Part shown: one piece after another, positions 62,280 to 64,000 of the stretch | Layout of the letters: every line of letters begins with the position of its first letter | Position numbering within the stretch: the first letter of the stretch is position 1 | NCBI GenBank assembly: GCA_964399535.1 | Contig: CAYNRE010000046.1 | Coordinates: 124,001-188,000 of the forward strand | Direction of reading: 5' to 3' | DNA: 64,000 nucleotides | Source of the DNA: CAYNRE01 sp964399535 | GTDB lineage: Bacteria > Planctomycetota > Planctomycetia > Pirellulales > CAYNRE01 | Made by a program: the position numbers and the translations under genes | The notes under the pieces: model-generated | Told to the model about the DNA's origin: nothing | Seen by the model: only the letters and a program-made list of their open reading frames with translations | Database searches by the model: none

Positions 62280-63038
62280 TTAGGTCAGCCGGTGCTCGGG
62301 TGCCGCTCCGCGCAGGCCGTTGTAAAGCAGCTCGGCGACCTGAGCCGCAAGCCGCTCGGCCTCTGCCCGCGATAGTTGGCCAAGTTGGCCGTCGACGAGC
62401 AGGAGCGATAGCCCGTGGACGAGCGACCAGGCCGTGATGGCCAGGGTGCGCACCTCGCCATCGGCGGCCAGACCACGCTGCTGGCAAAGGGCCAGCGCGT
62501 CGGTCAATCGGCCAAAGGCCGCGGCGGCGGCCTGGTCGTACTCGGGAAACTGGCCGGAAGGAAACTGCTCGGGCCCGAAGATCAGCCGGTAGCTTGCCGG
62601 CGAGCCAAGCGCCCAGTGGACATAGGCTCGGCCCAGCCGATGAAACCGTCCGACAGGATCGTCGGCGGGGGCCCCCTGGGCGGCCTGCTCGAGGGTCTGC
62701 GCCAGACGGCGAAACCCGGCGGCGGCCACGGCGGCCAGTAGCGATTGTTTGTCGGCAAAGTGCCGATACGGCGCGGCCGGAGAGACCCCGGCCGCTCGGG
62801 CAACCGCGCGGAGCGTCAGCCGCTGAGGCCCTTGGGCCGCCAAGAGGGTCTCGGCGCCGGCCACGAGCGACTGCCGCAAGTCTTTGTGGTGATATGCTCT
62901 TCGTGGCTTGACCCGGACGCGAGCCTGGCTTCGCGCCGGGCGCCCCGCAGGCTTCTTGGTGCCGCGAGCCGGGCGCGGCCGGCCGGCGGCTGCCCAGCGC
63001 GCCGGCGGAACAAAACTAGCGCGATTTAATGTTGACAC
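62280..63038 (-). CDS. TetR/AcrR family transcriptional regulator (WHG C-terminal domain type)
   Basis: A 252-residue regulator. The N-terminal 45 residues are basic and Pro/Ala-rich, unusual for the family. The HTH is LTLRAVARAAGVSPAAPYRHFADKQSLL, preceded by LRQSLVAGAETLLAAQG. The C-terminal ligand domain has a WHG-like run (VHWALGSPASYRLIFG). GTG at 63038 is the only plausible start upstream of the HTH, and it lies inside the first operator-like palindrome, consistent with autoregulation. It is divergent from the small membrane protein gene. Confidence 0.9.
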   Translation of the reverse strand: MSTLNRASFVPPARWAAAGRPRPARGTKKPAGRPARSQARVRVKPRRAYHHKDLRQSLVAGAETLLAAQGPQRLTLRAVARAAGVSPAAPYRHFADKQSLLAAVAAAGFRRLAQTLEQAAQGAPADDPVGRFHRLGRAYVHWALGSPASYRLIFGPEQFPSGQFPEYDQAAAAAFGRLTDALALCQQRGLAADGEVRTLAITAWSLVHGLSLLLVDGQLGQLSRAEAERLAAQVAELLYNGLRGAAPEHRLT

Positions 63039-63079
63039 TGTTTACTTTCTGGCTAGAATCCGATGTTAACAGTGTAATC
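63031..63079. promoter_or_regulatory. Two palindromic operator-like sites, probable TetR binding
   Basis: Two 15-base imperfect palindromes fitting GTnnACAnTGTnnAC: 63031-63045 (GTTGACACTGTTTAC) and 63065-63079 (GTTAACAGTGTAATC). Their centres are 34 bases apart. The first covers the -35 box and the second covers the region of the expected transcription start of the divergent membrane-protein gene. Spacing and symmetry fit a TetR-type dimer pair. Confidence 0.75.
63032..63059 (+). promoter_or_regulatory. Promoter of the small membrane protein gene
   Basis: A consensus -35 TTGACA (63032-63037), 16-base spacer and TAGAAT (63054-63059), a close sigma-70-type promoter. Expected start about 63066; the ATG of the next gene is at 63108 with GGGAGAGG before it. 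Confidence 0.8.
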
Positions 63080-63107
63080 ATTGGTTTCGCTCGCGGGAGA
63101 GGTTGCC

Positions 63108-63482
63108 ATGAACCTTGTGGCTTTTCAGCCCGTCCTGCAACTCGTGGCCGCGCAACCGGTACTCTTGGCCTTGATTTTGCCGTTGGCCGGCCTGCTCGTT
63201 GCATTGCTGCTCACGCTAACCGTCGTGGGCCTGGTCCAGTGGCGCAGGGTCGCCGAGTCGGCTCAGCTTACCGAGCTGAAACGAGACCTGGCCTCGCTGG
63301 GCTGGGCGGCCGACGACGTTTGCCGCGCCGTCGAGGCCCTTCCTGCCCCAAGTGGCTTGCGGCGCTCGTCCCGGCACCGCTTCGCGGGGCCACTCTCCAA
63401 CGAAGGAAGCCCGCCCGCGACTGCCCCGGCGGCGGCCCGGCAACCGCACCCTCGGGCTCGCCGACACTTGGGGTGTTGCTGA
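63108..63482 (+). CDS. Small membrane protein under TetR control
   Basis: A 124-residue protein. One long or two short hydrophobic segments at residues 10-45 (PVLLALILPLAGLLVALLLTLTVVGLVQW), then a charged helix and an Arg/Pro/Ser-rich tail ending in HLGCC. No family recognised. ATG at 63108 has a strong GGGAGAGG site. Its consensus promoter and two palindromes make it the likely target of the adjacent TetR. Role unknown; a small efflux-associated or membrane-stress protein is only speculation. Confidence 0.72.
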   Translation: MNLVAFQPVLQLVAAQPVLLALILPLAGLLVALLLTLTVVGLVQWRRVAESAQLTELKRDLASLGWAADDVCRAVEALPAPSGLRRSSRHRFAGPLSNEGSPPATAPAAARQPHPRARRHLGCC

Positions 63483-63503
63483 AGTCTCGCCATCGAGCGA
63501 GGG

Positions 63504-64000
63504 CTAGAACAACTCGGCAATCGGCGTGCCGCCGTTGTTGATCGGCACCGGGCGCCCGGCCAGATTGGTAAAATGCCCCTCGAGGCCAATGCCAAGCACG
63601 CGGTAAATCGTGGCGAGCACGTCGGCCGGCATCAGCGGGCGCTGGGCGGGGTACTCGCCCTTGGGGCTCGAAGCCCCCACGACCCGGCCCCCCTGCACTC
63701 CGCCCCCGCCAATCAACACGCTCATCACGTTGCCCCAGTGATCGCGGCCGGGGGTTCCCATGCTGCGCGGCGGGCCGCCGTTGCCGCCGTCGTTCATGCG
63801 GGGCGTGCGGCTGAATTCGCCCATGACCACCACCAGGGTCGATTCGAGCAGGCCCCGTTCGTCCAGGTCTTCGACCAGCGTGGCGATGCTGCGATCCATG
63901 GTGGGCAGGCGGCTGTTCATGCCGCTTTCGCAGTCCCAGTGATGATCCCAGCCGCCGTTATGAATGGTGACAAACGTGACGCCCGCCTCGACGAGCCGCC
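63504..64000 (-). CDS. DUF1501 family protein, 5' part outside the window
   Basis: The C-terminal ~165 residues of a DUF1501 protein; the frame is open to the window edge. Characteristic segments: FVTIHNGGWDHHWDCESG, LVVVMGEFSRTPRMNDGGNG, GRDHWGNVMSVLIGGGGVQGGRVVGAS, and DVLATIYRVLGI near the end. DUF1501 is a sulfatase/alkaline-phosphatase-like fold very common in planctomycetes, usually paired with a cytochrome-c/DUF1549-1553 protein that would be beyond this edge. Exported, function unknown. Confidence 0.93.
   Translation of the reverse strand, partial: RLVEAGVTFVTIHNGGWDHHWDCESGMNSRLPTMDRSIATLVEDLDERGLLESTLVVVMGEFSRTPRMNDGGNGGPPRSMGTPGRDHWGNVMSVLIGGGGVQGGRVVGASSPKGEYPAQRPLMPADVLATIYRVLGIGLEGHFTNLAGRPVPINNGGTPIAELF

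Noticed and set aside
1..64000. CRISPR array, rRNA, tRNA, phage or transposase genes
   Set aside because: I looked for direct-repeat arrays, conserved RNA motifs and transposase motifs and saw none. A covariance-model search would be needed to exclude tRNA or small RNA genes.

Overview
The window is a stretch of high-GC bacterial chromosome, almost certainly from a planctomycete close to Pirellulales. The evidence is the combination of a DUF1559-type pseudopilin, PEP-CTERM exported proteins, a formylglycine-type sulfatase, a DUF1501 protein, a Pirellula/Verrucomicrobium-type cytochrome c domain, a MrfA/MrfB repair pair and several exported families known mainly from planctomycetes. Coding density is high. 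I saw no rRNA, tRNA, CRISPR array, insertion sequence or phage genes, and the region reads as core plus lineage-specific chromosome rather than an island.

Layout. 1-8.9 kb: truncated M19 dipeptidase, exported unknown, NAD kinase, universal stress protein, sulfatase, and a very large exported fusion protein (TIM barrel, cytochrome c, DUF6797-like, beta-propeller, cupredoxin). 9-16.4 kb, all minus strand: an MgtC/DUF4010 membrane protein and a flagellar regulatory/export cluster (flhA, flhF, flhG-like, small membrane protein, fliA). 16.8-26.6 kb: thioredoxin-like lipoprotein, sulfotransferase, LRR protein, bifunctional-nuclease-family protein, tandem alpha/beta hydrolase, membrane-TPR protein, DapA-family aldolase and methyltransferase. 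26.7-31.1 kb: PEP-CTERM/NHL protein, DUF1559 pseudopilin, second PEP-CTERM protein, Cys/His-rich exported protein. 31.2-40 kb: Old Yellow Enzyme, UvrD/PcrA helicase, orphan RNA polymerase alpha-CTD, PQQ-propeller lipoprotein, and a tightly coupled three-gene operon (DUF3592 membrane protein, beta-sandwich protein, P-loop ATPase).

40-49.5 kb: low-complexity exported protein, PAF-acetylhydrolase-like enzyme, SPFH protein, a planctomycete exported protein whose start lies inside guaB, guaB itself, a Dabb protein and tilS. 50.4-58.1 kb: rny and ymdB (a conserved RNA-turnover pair), DUF2752 protein, lipoprotein, a hydrolase-fold protein lacking the nucleophile, a BNR propeller overlapping a MoaD/ThiS-like protein, and a LysM protein. 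58.6-64 kb: mrfA-mrfB, a TetR regulator divergent from a small membrane protein across a promoter with two palindromic operator-like sites, and the 3' part of a DUF1501 gene.

The best leads for undescribed biology are the heme/copper fusion protein at 4.9-8.9 kb, the ATGA-coupled operon at 37.6-40.0 kb, the orphan alpha-CTD at 35.5 kb, the TetR control region at 63.0 kb, and the two proteins with hydrolase folds that have lost catalytic serines. All functional statements come from reading motifs in the translated sequence. No database search was run.
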